Shown here: positions 1-8,203 of the stretch, one piece after another | Layout of the letters: every line of letters starts with the position of its first letter | Position numbering within the stretch: the stretch's first letter is position 1 | Assembly: GCA_030531505.1 (NCBI GenBank) | Contig: JAUNNH010000013.1 | Coordinates: 1-64,000, forward strand | Source of the DNA: Eubacteriales bacterium | GTDB taxonomy: Bacteria > Bacillota > Clostridia > Oscillospirales > Oscillospiraceae | Direction: 5' to 3' | Length of the DNA stretch: 64,000 nucleotides | Made by a program: the position numbers and the translations under genes | Notes under the pieces: generated by a model | What the model was told of the DNA's origin: nothing | Seen by the model: the letters and a program-made list of their open reading frames with translations, nothing else | The model's database searches: none

Positions 1-95
1 TGAAGGTTGTGAACCTGAAGACCGACCCGCAGCTGATGGGCGCGCTGGGCGCCGCGGAGTATGCCCGCCAGAAGGGCCTCGCCGCCGCAAAGTAA
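1..95 (+). CDS. C-terminal end of a probable acyl-CoA dehydratase/benzoyl-CoA reductase activase (partial)
   Basis: Only the last 30 codons are present, read from position 3 to a TAA at 93-95. The tail contains DPQLMGALGAAEYARQKG, which resembles the C-terminus of BadF/HgdC-type ASKHA ATPases, where a P-Q-x-x-GALGAA block closes the nucleotide-binding fold. Such activases transfer electrons with ATP hydrolysis to 2-hydroxyacyl-CoA dehydratases or benzoyl-CoA-reductase-like enzymes. The family assignment rests on this short block alone, and the substrate cannot be told. The two small genes that follow are close behind on the same strand and probably belong to the same operon. Confidence 0.5.
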   Translation, partial: KVVNLKTDPQLMGALGAAEYARQKGLAAAK

Positions 96-140
96 GACAG
101 CGGTTGCTTTTTCCAAAATAGGAAAGGAGTCTATCCATCG

Positions 141-308
141 ATGGAAAAACTTGCAAAAGCGATTTGGAAGCTCATTGTGGTCCTCCTGGTCGTGGTCGGC
201 GTCCTCTTCGTCGTCTACTTCTGGAACCTGGACCAGAAGGTCCTGGGCTGGGCCTATAAGCAGGTCAACGCCATGTTCGACCGCAAGAAGGTAGACCTGG
301 TATTCTGA
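141..308 (+). CDS. 55-aa single-span membrane peptide
   Basis: A short ORF starts with ATG at 141 after a good AGGAG site (about 124-128) and ends with TGA at 306-308. The protein starts MEKLAKAIWKLIVVLLVVVG and has one hydrophobic span at about residues 10-28, followed by a charged tail that ends KKVDLVF. It lies between the activase end and the acetyl-CoA-synthase-like gene, 45 bp after the first and 4 bp before the second, so the three are very likely cotranscribed. I do not recognise a family. It may be a small membrane anchor or subunit; that role is inference from position. Confidence 0.6.
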   Translation: MEKLAKAIWKLIVVLLVVVGVLFVVYFWNLDQKVLGWAYKQVNAMFDRKKVDLVF

Positions 309-312
309 CGGC

Positions 313-1041
313 ATGGAACTGTTCAATTCTCTGATCCGCGATACCCGCGCTCTTCTGGAGAAGGGCAACCCCAAGACATGGGCGTATTCCCCGTCCGACA
401 CCTGGAAGGACATCGGCTCGAGCGAGCTGGTGCTCCAGAAGGACGCGGCTTATGAACTCGGCGCTTCCGGCAAGGGCTCGGCCAATTACGTGCTCTTTAC
501 CTCCAGCTCGGAGCTCGTGAACGAGGATAAGGTCCTGCTGTACGGGCCGGACCTGAGGGAGATCCGCGGGGATGTGGATTTCGCCCGTATCGTGCTGCTG
601 CGCGTGGGGGTGCTGGACGACGATGAGGAGCAGGTCTACCGTACGCTGAAGGACATCGAGTTCGCCAAGTACCACGTCTATCCCGAAGGCTACATGGTCC
701 GCATGTCTCCCGAAAACTACCGGGAGCAGGTGCGCGTCAGCAAGCAGGCGATCCGCTCCGGGATCAGCTTCCGGGCCATCGGCAACAGCTATATCCAGGC
801 CTATAAGAAGGACCCCAACGTCCTCAACGCGACGGTGATCTTCGTGACCGCGCCGGGCTATGACTACAAAGCCATGAAGGACAACGCCAAGAAGGCCAAC
901 GACATTACCAACACCCTGACCCATATCCTGGAGGGCCTGTCGACGGACTGCTCCGTCTGCGCGCTGAAGGATATCTGCGACGAGGTGGAGGGCATGAAGG
1001 AGCTGCACTTCGGTGTGGGCGACAAGGGCCACAAGCACTAA
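313..1041 (+). CDS. acetyl-CoA synthase (CdhC/AcsB)-like domain protein
   Basis: The 242-aa soluble protein resembles part of the beta subunit of the CO dehydrogenase/acetyl-CoA synthase complex, with segments such as REQVRVSKQAIRSGISF and a VIFVTAPG strand. It is far shorter than a full acetyl-CoA synthase (about 700 aa). A C-terminal pair of cysteines in CSVCALKDIC could bind metal, but the A-cluster ligand set cannot be confirmed by eye. It starts 4 bp after the 55-aa membrane peptide and ends just before a strong terminator, so it closes the activase operon. A role in acyl-CoA electron transfer or one-carbon metabolism is inference. Confidence 0.45.
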   Translation: MELFNSLIRDTRALLEKGNPKTWAYSPSDTWKDIGSSELVLQKDAAYELGASGKGSANYVLFTSSSELVNEDKVLLYGPDLREIRGDVDFARIVLLRVGVLDDDEEQVYRTLKDIEFAKYHVYPEGYMVRMSPENYREQVRVSKQAIRSGISFRAIGNSYIQAYKKDPNVLNATVIFVTAPGYDYKAMKDNAKKANDITNTLTHILEGLSTDCSVCALKDICDEVEGMKELHFGVGDKGHKH

Positions 1042-1047
1042 AACAGC

Positions 1048-1079
1048 AGAAAGCCAAGGTGAACCCACCTTGGCTTTCT
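1048..1079 (+). terminator. intrinsic terminator after the CdhC-like gene
   Basis: A perfect 14-bp stem (1048-1061 with 1066-1079) encloses the loop AACC, directly after the stop codon at 1039-1041. The 3' arm ends in TTTCT rather than a long T run. It separates the activase operon from yabP. Confidence 0.7.
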
Positions 1080-1122
1080 ATCTGCGCTCCTTTTCGCATA
1101 GACTGGCCGTGGGGGTGAGTCT

Positions 1123-1407
1123 ATGGCGTATGAAGAGAGCACGCGCGTTCCGGCCCGGGTTCACAATCTGCAGATGGAGGGCCGGGAGAAACTGAACCTG
1201 AGCGGTGTGGAGGATGTCTCGGGCTTTGACGAGAGCCTGATCGTTCTGAGCACCGGCCAGGGGGAACTGAGCATCCGCGGGACCGAGCTGCACATCGAAC
1301 GCATCGATCTGCAGAGCGGGACCCTGGAGGTGCGGGGCCATATCCAGGAACTGAGCTATGAGGAGCCGGCACGCTCCGGCGGCCTCTGGGCGCGGCTCTT
1401 CGGATGA
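1123..1407 (+). CDS. yabP: sporulation protein YabP
   Basis: The 94-aa protein matches the YabP/YqfC family in length and pattern: a beta-rich domain with LSGVEDVSGFDESLIVLST near residues 27-45, a GELSIRG turn and a C-terminal EVRGHI strand. In Bacillus subtilis yabP lies in the order yabP-yabQ-divIC and is needed for sporulation at the spore-coat/cortex stage. The stop codon overlaps the start of the next gene by 4 bp (ATGA type), so YabQ is translationally coupled. The start at 1123 follows a GGGGGTGAG site. Confidence 0.85.
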   Translation: MAYEESTRVPARVHNLQMEGREKLNLSGVEDVSGFDESLIVLSTGQGELSIRGTELHIERIDLQSGTLEVRGHIQELSYEEPARSGGLWARLFG

Positions 1408-1817
1408 GCATGGCACTCGAACCGCGGCGCCAGCTCCTGCAGCTGCTCGGCGCGCTGGTGATGGGCTTTGCCCTCGGCGCTCTCTACGATCTGCTGCGCC
1501 CGCCGCGGCGTCGGATCGGGCGCCTGTGTGCCGCGCTGCTCGATCTGCTCTTCGCGCTGCTCGCCGGCGCGGCGACCTTCCTCTATGCGATGGGCGCCCT
1601 GGACGGGCGCCTGGGGCTCTGGGAGCTCACTGCCTCGGCGCTCGGCTTCCTGTTGTACATGCCGCTTCTGAGCCCGCTTTTTTATCCACTCTTTTCCGCT
1701 TGCTTCGCATTTTTATGCAGGATGATCGGATCATGCAAAATTCTTTGCGCTAAGGTCCCAATTTCTGCAAAAAAAAACTTCCAAAAAGTGAGAAAATGTT
1801 TTATAGTAAAGCGGTAA
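1404..1817 (+). CDS. yabQ: spore cortex biosynthesis membrane protein YabQ
   Basis: The 137-aa protein begins with a hydrophobic hairpin (LLGALVMGFALGALYDLLRP) typical of YabQ, followed by two more membrane spans up to about residue 105 and a basic tail. YabQ localises to the forespore outer membrane and is needed for cortex formation in B. subtilis. It overlaps yabP by 4 bp. The 3' end of the gene is clearly AT-richer than the rest, and the basic tail is probably cytoplasmic. Confidence 0.85.
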   Translation: MSMALEPRRQLLQLLGALVMGFALGALYDLLRPPRRRIGRLCAALLDLLFALLAGAATFLYAMGALDGRLGLWELTASALGFLLYMPLLSPLFYPLFSACFAFLCRMIGSCKILCAKVPISAKKNFQKVRKCFIVKR

Positions 1818-1844
1818 ACGGTTTGACCGTTTAGTGAGGTAAAG

Positions 1845-2132
1845 ATGCGGGAACGGAACCTGATCATGCGCCTGGTGATCCTGGCCCTGATGCTCTACGC
1901 GCTGGGGAGTTTTGTCTCGGCGGGGAGGGAGCTGGCACGGCAGCGGGCGGATACCCGAGCTCTGGAGATTCGCCGACAGGAGCTGCTGGCGGAGCGCCGG
2001 GAGCTGGAGGCGCAGCTGACCGCGGCGGACGACGCCGGGGCGATGCGGCGTCTGGCCTGGGAGAAACTGCGGATGGTCATGCCGGGGGAAACGGTCTTCT
2101 GCTTCACCGAATCCGAGGAGGAGACCGGCTGA
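1845..2132 (+). CDS. divIC: septum formation initiator DivIC/FtsB-type protein
   Basis: The 95-aa protein has one N-terminal transmembrane span (about residues 8-26) and then a coiled coil rich in R, E, L and A (about 30-66), followed by a short domain with the typical RRLAWEKLRMVMPGE segment. This is the DivIC/FtsB architecture; with FtsL and FtsQ/DivIB it forms a trimeric complex in the divisome. Its place after yabPQ is the conserved Firmicutes order. A GTGAGGTAAAG ribosome site precedes the ATG. Confidence 0.85.
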   Translation: MRERNLIMRLVILALMLYALGSFVSAGRELARQRADTRALEIRRQELLAERRELEAQLTAADDAGAMRRLAWEKLRMVMPGETVFCFTESEEETG

Positions 2133-2196
2133 GCGCGGCTGTGGAGTTGCGTTGGCGGATCCTGACAACCAGCACATAAAGAGAGGAACCTGGGTC

Positions 2197-2637
2197 ATGG
2201 CATTGGAAGTCGGAAGTATCGTAGAAGGACGGGTGACAGGTATCACCAAGTTCGGTGCCTTCGTCGCTCTGGAGGAGGGGAAAAGCGGTCTTGTCCATAT
2301 TTCGGAGATCGCCAATTCCTTTGTAAGCGATGTGAATCAGTTCGTGCAGCTCGGTCAGACGGTGAAGGTGCGCGTGATGAGCATCAGTCCGGAGGGGAAG
2401 ATCAACCTCTCCATCAAGCGTGCTCTGGAGGAGGCGCCCGTACGGCCGAACCGTGCCCCGGGACCTTCCCGGCCTGCCGAGGCGGTTAGGCCCATTCCGG
2501 AGCACCAGCAGGCGGACGGCCCCAGCGGAGACGCATCCTTTGAGGAACGTCTCAAGAAATTCATGCAGGATTCCGACAGCCGCATGGCAGACAAGCGGCA
2601 GTATTTTGAACACCGCTCCCGGAACCGCCGCCGCTGA
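2197..2637 (+). CDS. S1-domain RNA-binding protein (YabR-like)
   Basis: The 146-aa protein starts with an S1 OB-fold domain (VGSIVEGRVTGITKFGAFV, residues 5-23, then LVHISEIANSFV and VKVRVMSISPEGKINLSIK) and ends in a proline/basic tail. The ATG at 2197 is preferred over an upstream TTG at 2152 because AGAGAGG lies 10 bp before it and the S1 domain begins right after it. S1 proteins in this position (YabR in Bacillus) are general RNA-binding proteins related to ribosome or mRNA decay functions. It closes the yabP-yabQ-divIC block. Confidence 0.8.
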   Translation: MALEVGSIVEGRVTGITKFGAFVALEEGKSGLVHISEIANSFVSDVNQFVQLGQTVKVRVMSISPEGKINLSIKRALEEAPVRPNRAPGPSRPAEAVRPIPEHQQADGPSGDASFEERLKKFMQDSDSRMADKRQYFEHRSRNRRR

Positions 2638-2692
2638 TACAGCGTTCCCCCAAAATTGAATACGGTAGATTAAAAGATAGAGGTACGATCCG

Positions 2693-4000
2693 ATGACAGA
2701 TTTTCGTGAACAGTACGCAGCAAAACGCACGAGCGCGGAGGAGATCGCCTCCCGGGTCGAGAGCGGCTGGCTGATCGGTATGGACGCGGGCGCGTCCCAG
2801 ACGCCTGACATCATCAGCGCCATCGCCGCGCGGGCCCGAAAGGATGAGCTCTCTGGCGTGAAGGTGCAGACCCTGTTGGACGTGTATCCGCTGGAATTCA
2901 TGACGGACGCGAGTCTCTTCGGCAAGCTTACCAGTGAGGCCTGGTTTTCCGGCGGCGGCTCCCGCAAGGCCGTCAACGGCGGCTACGGCGACATCATTCC
3001 GAACTATTACCGCGACGTCCCGGGCTATATCCGCCGGATGTATGACTATGACGCCTTCTGCGTCTCTGTTTCCCCGATGGACAAGCACGGCTACTTCTCC
3101 CTGGCGACGGTCAGCTCCTACTGCCCGGCCATGATCGAGAAGGCACGGCACATCTATCTGGAAGTAAACGACTTTCAGCCTCGCGCGGTCTGCGGTACGC
3201 AGATCCACATCAGCCAGGTGGACGCGCTCGTGGAGGTCAGCCATCCGCTGCCCACTATTGCCCCGACCAAGCTCGATGAGACGAGCGAGGTGATCGGCGG
3301 CCTGATCGCCGAGCGCATCGGGGACGGGGCCTGCATCCAGCTCGGGATCGGCGCGATCCCCGACGCGGTGGGTGCGGCCCTCGCCAGCAAGCACGACCTC
3401 GGCATCCACACCGAGATGTTCACCGACTCCATGGTGGATCTCATCGCCTGCGGTGCGGTGAACAACTCCAAAAAGCAGATCCACCGCGGCCAGACGGTTA
3501 CGACCTTCGCTTTTGGCTCCCAGCGGATGTATGACTATATCGACGACAATCCCGGCATCGCCTTTATGCCGGTGGACTACGTGAACGACCCAAACATCAT
3601 CTGCCGCAACGATAACATGATCTCCATCAACGCCGCCCTCGAGGTCGATCTCTGGGGCCAGGTCTGTGCGGAGAGCGTGGGCACGCGGCATATGTCCGGC
3701 ACCGGCGGCCAGGTGGACTATGTCCGAGGCGCCTGCCAGTCGAAGGGCGGCAAGAGCTTCATCGCCTTCACCTCGACGGCCAAGGGCGGCACGATCAGCA
3801 AGATCAAACCCATCCTTACCCCGGGCGCGGTGGTCACCACCAGTAAGAACGATGTGGACTATATTGTTACCGAGTACGGCGTGGCCCACCTGCGGGGCGA
3901 GCCGCTCTCCAGCCGGGCGCGTCAGCTCATCGCTATCGCCCATCCCGACTTCCGGGACGAGCTGATTTTCGAGGCGAAAAAGCGGGGCATCCTGCTCTGA
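2693..4000 (+). CDS. acetyl-CoA hydrolase/transferase family: butyryl- or 4-hydroxybutyrate CoA-transferase
   Basis: The 435-aa protein is full length for family I-like CoA-transferases of the acetyl-CoA hydrolase/transferase group. The catalytic glutamate lies in GIHTEMFTDSMVDL (about residue 240), and a GTGGQVDYVRGA loop lies near residue 345. The family includes But (butyryl-CoA:acetate) and 4Hbt (4-hydroxybutyrate) CoA-transferases, which move CoA from an acyl-CoA to acetate in the cytosol. Sequence reading alone does not separate the two. The gene is monocistronic, ending in a strong terminator. In anaerobic gut Clostridia it would fit terminal butyrate formation. Confidence 0.8.
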   Translation: MTDFREQYAAKRTSAEEIASRVESGWLIGMDAGASQTPDIISAIAARARKDELSGVKVQTLLDVYPLEFMTDASLFGKLTSEAWFSGGGSRKAVNGGYGDIIPNYYRDVPGYIRRMYDYDAFCVSVSPMDKHGYFSLATVSSYCPAMIEKARHIYLEVNDFQPRAVCGTQIHISQVDALVEVSHPLPTIAPTKLDETSEVIGGLIAERIGDGACIQLGIGAIPDAVGAALASKHDLGIHTEMFTDSMVDLIACGAVNNSKKQIHRGQTVTTFAFGSQRMYDYIDDNPGIAFMPVDYVNDPNIICRNDNMISINAALEVDLWGQVCAESVGTRHMSGTGGQVDYVRGACQSKGGKSFIAFTSTAKGGTISKIKPILTPGAVVTTSKNDVDYIVTEYGVAHLRGEPLSSRARQLIAIAHPDFRDELIFEAKKRGILL

Positions 4001-4024
4001 TCTCCGTGTCTTAAGCTTTCTTAG

Positions 4025-4058
4025 AATCCCCCTGAACGGCGGTTCAGGGGGATTTTTT
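4025..4058 (+). terminator. intrinsic terminator of the CoA-transferase gene
   Basis: A perfect 13-bp stem (4025-4037 with 4042-4054), loop GGCG, is followed by a run of six T that overlaps the end of the 3' arm. Confidence 0.9.
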
Positions 4059-4126
4059 CGTGAATGTCGCACAAAAATGGCAACAAAATTTGCATTATTT
4101 GCACAAAGATTTGGCGGCTTTGCCTC

Positions 4127-4154
4127 TTGCTTTCCGCGGAAAAAGGACTAAAAT
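4127..4154 (+). promoter_or_regulatory. candidate promoter with a 12-bp palindrome upstream of a MATE gene
   Basis: TTGCTT (4127-4132), 16 bp, TAAAAT (4149-4154) forms a plausible sigma-A promoter. A perfect palindrome TTTCCGCGGAAA at 4131-4142 overlaps the -35 end and the spacer, a usual place for a repressor operator. About 120 nt of leader follow before the ATG at 4280; it contains a small hairpin CCTC-GAAA-GAGG near 4163. I do not recognise a known riboswitch in the leader. Confidence 0.45.
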
Positions 4155-4279
4155 AAGGCAACCTCGAAAGAGGCGGGGGAGTAAACGGTTTGGCCGGAGC
4201 ATCCCCGTTTATTCAGGAAAGGACGTGACAACAGAACGTATATCCCCCACGCAAATCCAAGGAAAGAAGGCATGATTCT

Positions 4280-5677
4280 ATGACAAGAGATATGACGACG
4301 GGCTCTCCGTTGGCCCGCATTCTGGCGTTTTGTGCGCCGCTGCTGGTGGGCAACCTCTTCCAGCAGTTTTATAACCTGGCCGACAGCATCCTGGTCGGCC
4401 GACTCCTCGGCGTCCGGGCCTTTGCGGCCGTCGGCGCAACCGGAGCCCTGAGCTTTTTGATCCTGGGCTTTGCCCTGGGTATCTGCTCGGGCTTCGCTAT
4501 CCCTATCGCGCAGAGCTTCGGTGCGGGGGATATGGATACCGTGCGCAGCCGCGCGGGGCAGACCGTATGGCTCGGCCTCTTCTTCAGCGCGCTGATCACC
4601 GGCGTCACCTATTTCGGGACCGATGAGATCCTGCACCTGATGCGCACCCCCGACGAAATCTATGACGATGCCTATCGCTACATTTTTATCGTCTTTATGG
4701 GAACCGGTTTCACGATCCTCTACAACCTCGCCTCCGGCGTGCTGCGCGCGCTGGGCGACAGCCGCACCCCGCTGTATTTCCTGATGGGCGCTGTGACGGT
4801 GAACGTCCTGCTCGACCTGCTCTTTATGGGTGGATGGGGCATGGGCGTGGAGGGCGCCGCGTATGCGACGATCCTCTCCCAGGCGGCCTCCGGATTCGCC
4901 TGCCTGCTGTACATCCGGCGGAAGGTGCCGCTGCTTCACCTGTCGCGGCGGGACCTGCGCCCGAATCCGCGGCGCATGGGCTATATCGCCTCGATCGGCG
5001 TGCCGATGGGGCTGCAGTTCTCCATCACGGCGGTGGGCTCCATCCTGCTGCAGAGCGCGGTGAACGGCCTCGGGGCCGACGCGGTTGCGGCGGTCTCCGC
5101 CGGCGCCAAGGTCCATAATATCGTGGCGGCGCCGCTCGAGACCTGCGGCGTGGCGATGGCCACCTACTGCGGCCAGAATCTCGGCGCGGGCCGGATCGAC
5201 CGGATACGCGAGGGGATGCGGGCCATGGTGGTCGTGAGCTTTCTGTACTGCGGTTTCGGCTTCCTGGTCAACGCCTTCGCGGGCAATGATATTGCGCAGC
5301 TTTTTGTGGACGCGTCCGAAACGGCGATCCTCGCGAACGTGCAGCGCTACCTTGTGACCATGAGCAGCTTCTATCCGCTGCTGGCGCTCATCTTCCTGCT
5401 GCGCAACGGCCTGCAGGGCATGGGCTTCTCGCAGCAGGCGATGCTGGCGGGACTTTCCGAGCTCGTGGCCCGCGCTGCCATGGCCTTTGGCTTTGTCGGT
5501 CGCTTCGGCTTCCGGGCGGTATGCTTTGCCAATCCCGCGGCCTGGCTGGCGGCGGACCTGATCCTGCTTGCGCTCTACCATCGGGAGATCCGCAGGCTCG
5601 ACAGTGAGCCGGAACTCCTCTTACGTCTGATGCACGCCACGGCTGCGCCGAAGCTGAAGCGCGCCGCCGCAGAGTAA
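4280..5677 (+). CDS. MATE family efflux transporter
   Basis: The 465-aa integral membrane protein has the two-fold MATE repeat of about 12 helices. It opens with TTGSPLARILAFCAPLLVGN and NLADSILVGRLLG, the hallmark first helices, and carries a second-half counterpart near NGLGADAVAAVSAGAK. MATE proteins export cationic drugs or metabolites in exchange for Na+ or H+. It stands alone between two terminators, with its own promoter and palindromic operator candidate. A second MATE gene lies downstream on the opposite strand; the two converge and share a bidirectional terminator. Confidence 0.9.
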   Translation: MTRDMTTGSPLARILAFCAPLLVGNLFQQFYNLADSILVGRLLGVRAFAAVGATGALSFLILGFALGICSGFAIPIAQSFGAGDMDTVRSRAGQTVWLGLFFSALITGVTYFGTDEILHLMRTPDEIYDDAYRYIFIVFMGTGFTILYNLASGVLRALGDSRTPLYFLMGAVTVNVLLDLLFMGGWGMGVEGAAYATILSQAASGFACLLYIRRKVPLLHLSRRDLRPNPRRMGYIASIGVPMGLQFSITAVGSILLQSAVNGLGADAVAAVSAGAKVHNIVAAPLETCGVAMATYCGQNLGAGRIDRIREGMRAMVVVSFLYCGFGFLVNAFAGNDIAQLFVDASETAILANVQRYLVTMSSFYPLLALIFLLRNGLQGMGFSQQAMLAGLSELVARAAMAFGFVGRFGFRAVCFANPAAWLAADLILLALYHREIRRLDSEPELLLRLMHATAAPKLKRAAAE

Positions 5678-5688
5678 ACACGCAAAAA

Positions 5689-5714
5689 CAACGCTCCCCG
5701 AAAGGGGAGCGTTG
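5689..5714. terminator. bidirectional terminator between two convergent MATE genes
   Basis: An 11-bp perfect stem (5689-5699 with 5704-5714) with a GAAA tetraloop. A-rich sequence lies on the left and T-rich sequence further right, so it can end transcription from both sides. Confidence 0.85.
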
Positions 5715-5731
5715 CTGCGTTTCGGAATCGT

Positions 5732-7090
5732 TTACAGGCTGTTCTCCTGCGGCAGATGCCGGAAGAAGTAGAGCACGAAGGGGATGGAGGTCGCGGCGGT
5801 GAGGACATCCGCAATGGGCTGCGCGACCTCGATGCCGACGATGCCGAGTGTGCGGTTGAGGATGAGCAGGACGGGTAGGAAAAAGAGCCCGGAGCGCAAC
5901 AGCGCGAGGAAGGAGGCGGGCAGCGCCTGACCGGTGCTCTGCAGCGTCATGTTGGTGAGCACGGAGACGGGAAGGACCCACATCACAAAGCAGGCGTAGC
6001 GCAGGGCCTGCACGCCGATGGCGATGACTGCCGGGTCGTCCCGGAAGAAGCGGACGAGCCGCGGCGCTGCGACATAGACGCTCAGACTGAAGAAGACGAG
6101 AATGATCATCGTGAGGCGCAGCGTCGCGCGGAAGGCCGCGCGCACGCGGCTGTACTTCCCGGCACCGTAGTTGAAGCTGCACACCGGCTGATAGCCCTGC
6201 CCGAGACCGAGGCCGACCGAGAAGATGAACATGGAGATGCGGCTCACGATCGCCATCGCGGCCACCGCGGCGTCCCCGTAAGCGCGGGCGCAGCGGTTGA
6301 GGATGATAGTGCCGATGCTCGACATCGCCTGGCGAAGCAGACTGGGGAAGCCGATGGCGATGATCCGCAGCACCTCGCGGTAATCGCGCGTATAGCTGCG
6401 GAAGGAGAGGCGGCTCTGCGTCACGCCGCGCAGGAACATGCTCAGCAGGATACAGAAGCTCACGATCTGGGAAAAGGCCGTGGCGAGACCCGCGCCGGCT
6501 GTACCCATATGGAAAACGAAAATCAGCAGCGGGTCACAGATCAGATTCAGCACGGCGCCGGTCACAAGCCCGATCATGGCTTTCATGGCCAATCCTTCAA
6601 AGCGGAGGATGTTATTGAGGACGAAGCTGCCTGTGATGAAGGGCGCGCCGAGCAGGATGAAGCCGCAGTAAGCACGGGCGTGGGGGAGTATGGTCTCGGA
6701 ACTGCCGAGGAAACGCAGCAGATCGTCGAGGAAGAACCAGCTCCCTACTGCCACGAGCACGCCCAGACCCATCGCTGTCAGAAAACCGGTGGAGGCAATG
6801 CGGCTCGCGCTTTCGCTGTCACGCTGACCGAGCATGCGGGCAATCTGGCTGCCCGAGCCCTGCCCGAACATGAAACCGATGGCCTGCAGGATCGCCATAT
6901 AGCCGAAGACCACACCGATCGCGCCGGAGGCCGAGGTGCCCAGCGTCCCGACGAAGGCCGTGTCCGCCATGTTGTAGATGCTGGTCACCAGCATGCTGAT
7001 CGTGGTGGGGATGCCGAGGATCACGACGAGATTCGCGACCGGGGTCTCCGTCATCTTGATGTATTGGGCGTCCTCTCTGCGCGGGCTCAT
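5732..7090 (-). CDS. MATE family efflux transporter (second, divergent in sequence)
   Basis: The 452-aa membrane protein starts at the ATG at 7090, which overlaps the prmA stop codon by 4 bp (ATGA). A longer frame to 7132 lies inside prmA and is unlikely. It has the MATE signature LVVILGIPTTISMLVTSIYN and a GYQPVCSFNYGAGKY motif near residue 275, typical of the NorM/DinF-like MepA branch. It is a different subfamily from the MATE gene upstream. Translational coupling to prmA points to one transcript; the functional link between the two is unclear. Confidence 0.9.
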   Translation of the reverse strand: MSPRREDAQYIKMTETPVANLVVILGIPTTISMLVTSIYNMADTAFVGTLGTSASGAIGVVFGYMAILQAIGFMFGQGSGSQIARMLGQRDSESASRIASTGFLTAMGLGVLVAVGSWFFLDDLLRFLGSSETILPHARAYCGFILLGAPFITGSFVLNNILRFEGLAMKAMIGLVTGAVLNLICDPLLIFVFHMGTAGAGLATAFSQIVSFCILLSMFLRGVTQSRLSFRSYTRDYREVLRIIAIGFPSLLRQAMSSIGTIILNRCARAYGDAAVAAMAIVSRISMFIFSVGLGLGQGYQPVCSFNYGAGKYSRVRAAFRATLRLTMIILVFFSLSVYVAAPRLVRFFRDDPAVIAIGVQALRYACFVMWVLPVSVLTNMTLQSTGQALPASFLALLRSGLFFLPVLLILNRTLGIVGIEVAQPIADVLTAATSIPFVLYFFRHLPQENSL

Positions 7091-8025
7091 GCCGCACCTC
7101 CGCTCTGCGCCGTGCAGACAAAGCAGTGCCACTCCTCTTCCGTGCGGTGGACGAGGATGCGCAGCCCCGCCCGTTCAAGCGCAGAGCGGACCTCGTCCTG
7201 CCGCCCCTCGATGATGCCGGAGCAGATGAACACGCCGTCCTCCGCCAGGAAGTCCCGCACAAAGGCGGCGAGCGGGATGATGACGTCGGAGACGATGTTG
7301 GCGAGCACGAGCGGATAGCCCCCACCGAACTCCCGACGCAGCGAGAGATCCGTCAGGATATCCCCGGCGCAGACACGGAGCCGGTCCGGCCCGATGCCGT
7401 TGAGCGCCGCGTTGGCGCGGACAACATCCGGGGCCTTCGGGTCGATGTCGCAGCCGAAGCAACTCTTCGCACCGAGCACCAGCGCGCCGATACCCAGGAT
7501 GCCGCTCCCGCAGCCAAGGTCCAGTACGCGAGTCTCACGGTTAACATAATTCTCGAGCTCTGCAAGACACATGCGGGTCGTGGGGTGGCTCCCGGTGCCG
7601 AAGATCAGACCCGGGTCCAGCCGCAGGGGGAGGCGCCCGCCCTCCGGGATGGGCTCCCATTCCGGCACGACGACCAGCTTCTCGCCCACGGGGATGGGCT
7701 TATAGTAGGCGCGCCAGTTGTTCTCCCAGTCGCTGTCTTCCACATAGCGCACCGCGACGGAATCGTAGGCGGCGCGGATCTGCCGCAGCTGCGCCTGCCC
7801 GTCCTCATCGTCGGTCAGGTAGCACTTGATGCGGCTCAGCCCGGCGTACTGCTGCTCGAGCTCCTTGTCCACATAGTCCCAGTAGGCGTGGTTGTTTTCC
7901 AGAAAGCGCTGGAAGTCCGCCTCATTCTCGATCACAAAGCCGCCCACGCCCCAGATGGCCATCTCCTCGCAGCGCTGATCGATCAACTCCTCCGGCGTGT
8001 CCACAATCACTTCGATATACCGCAT
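7087..8025 (-). CDS. prmA: ribosomal protein L11 methyltransferase
   Basis: The 312-aa protein is full length for PrmA. It has an N-terminal L11-binding domain, the linker motif WRAYYKPIPVGEKLVVVPEW, and a class I SAM domain with the glycine-rich loop VLDLGCGSGILGI near residue 170. The FGTGSHPTTRMCL block is diagnostic of PrmA. A late LANIVSDVIIPLA strand completes the site. It trimethylates amino groups of ribosomal protein L11. The start is preceded by GGAGG. The next gene overlaps by 4 bp. Confidence 0.95.
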   Translation of the reverse strand: MRYIEVIVDTPEELIDQRCEEMAIWGVGGFVIENEADFQRFLENNHAYWDYVDKELEQQYAGLSRIKCYLTDDEDGQAQLRQIRAAYDSVAVRYVEDSDWENNWRAYYKPIPVGEKLVVVPEWEPIPEGGRLPLRLDPGLIFGTGSHPTTRMCLAELENYVNRETRVLDLGCGSGILGIGALVLGAKSCFGCDIDPKAPDVVRANAALNGIGPDRLRVCAGDILTDLSLRREFGGGYPLVLANIVSDVIIPLAAFVRDFLAEDGVFICSGIIEGRQDEVRSALERAGLRILVHRTEEEWHCFVCTAQSGGAA

Positions 8026-8137
8026 GCCATATGCCTCCGTTTTGTTCTCTATCTTATTTATTCTAACGGAAAGCGGTGGAAATGTCCAGAGACAAACACG
8101 ATCGCCTTAAGAATTATAAAAAACGGCGGCCGCACAC

Positions 8138-8166
8138 TTGAAGCGGCCGGAGAGCGGGGATATAAT
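8138..8166 (+). promoter_or_regulatory. sigma-A promoter of the lipoprotein gene
   Basis: TTGAAG (8138-8143), 17-bp spacer, TATAAT (8161-8166), about 38 bp before the lipoprotein ATG at 8204. Confidence 0.75.
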
Positions 8167-8203
8167 ACAGATAAACCGATCCGAAGAGAAACGAGGGAGA
8201 GAT

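Noticed and set aside
2152..2196. Upstream TTG start for the S1 protein
   Set aside because: The ATG at 2197 has the ribosome site at the right distance and begins directly at the S1 domain.
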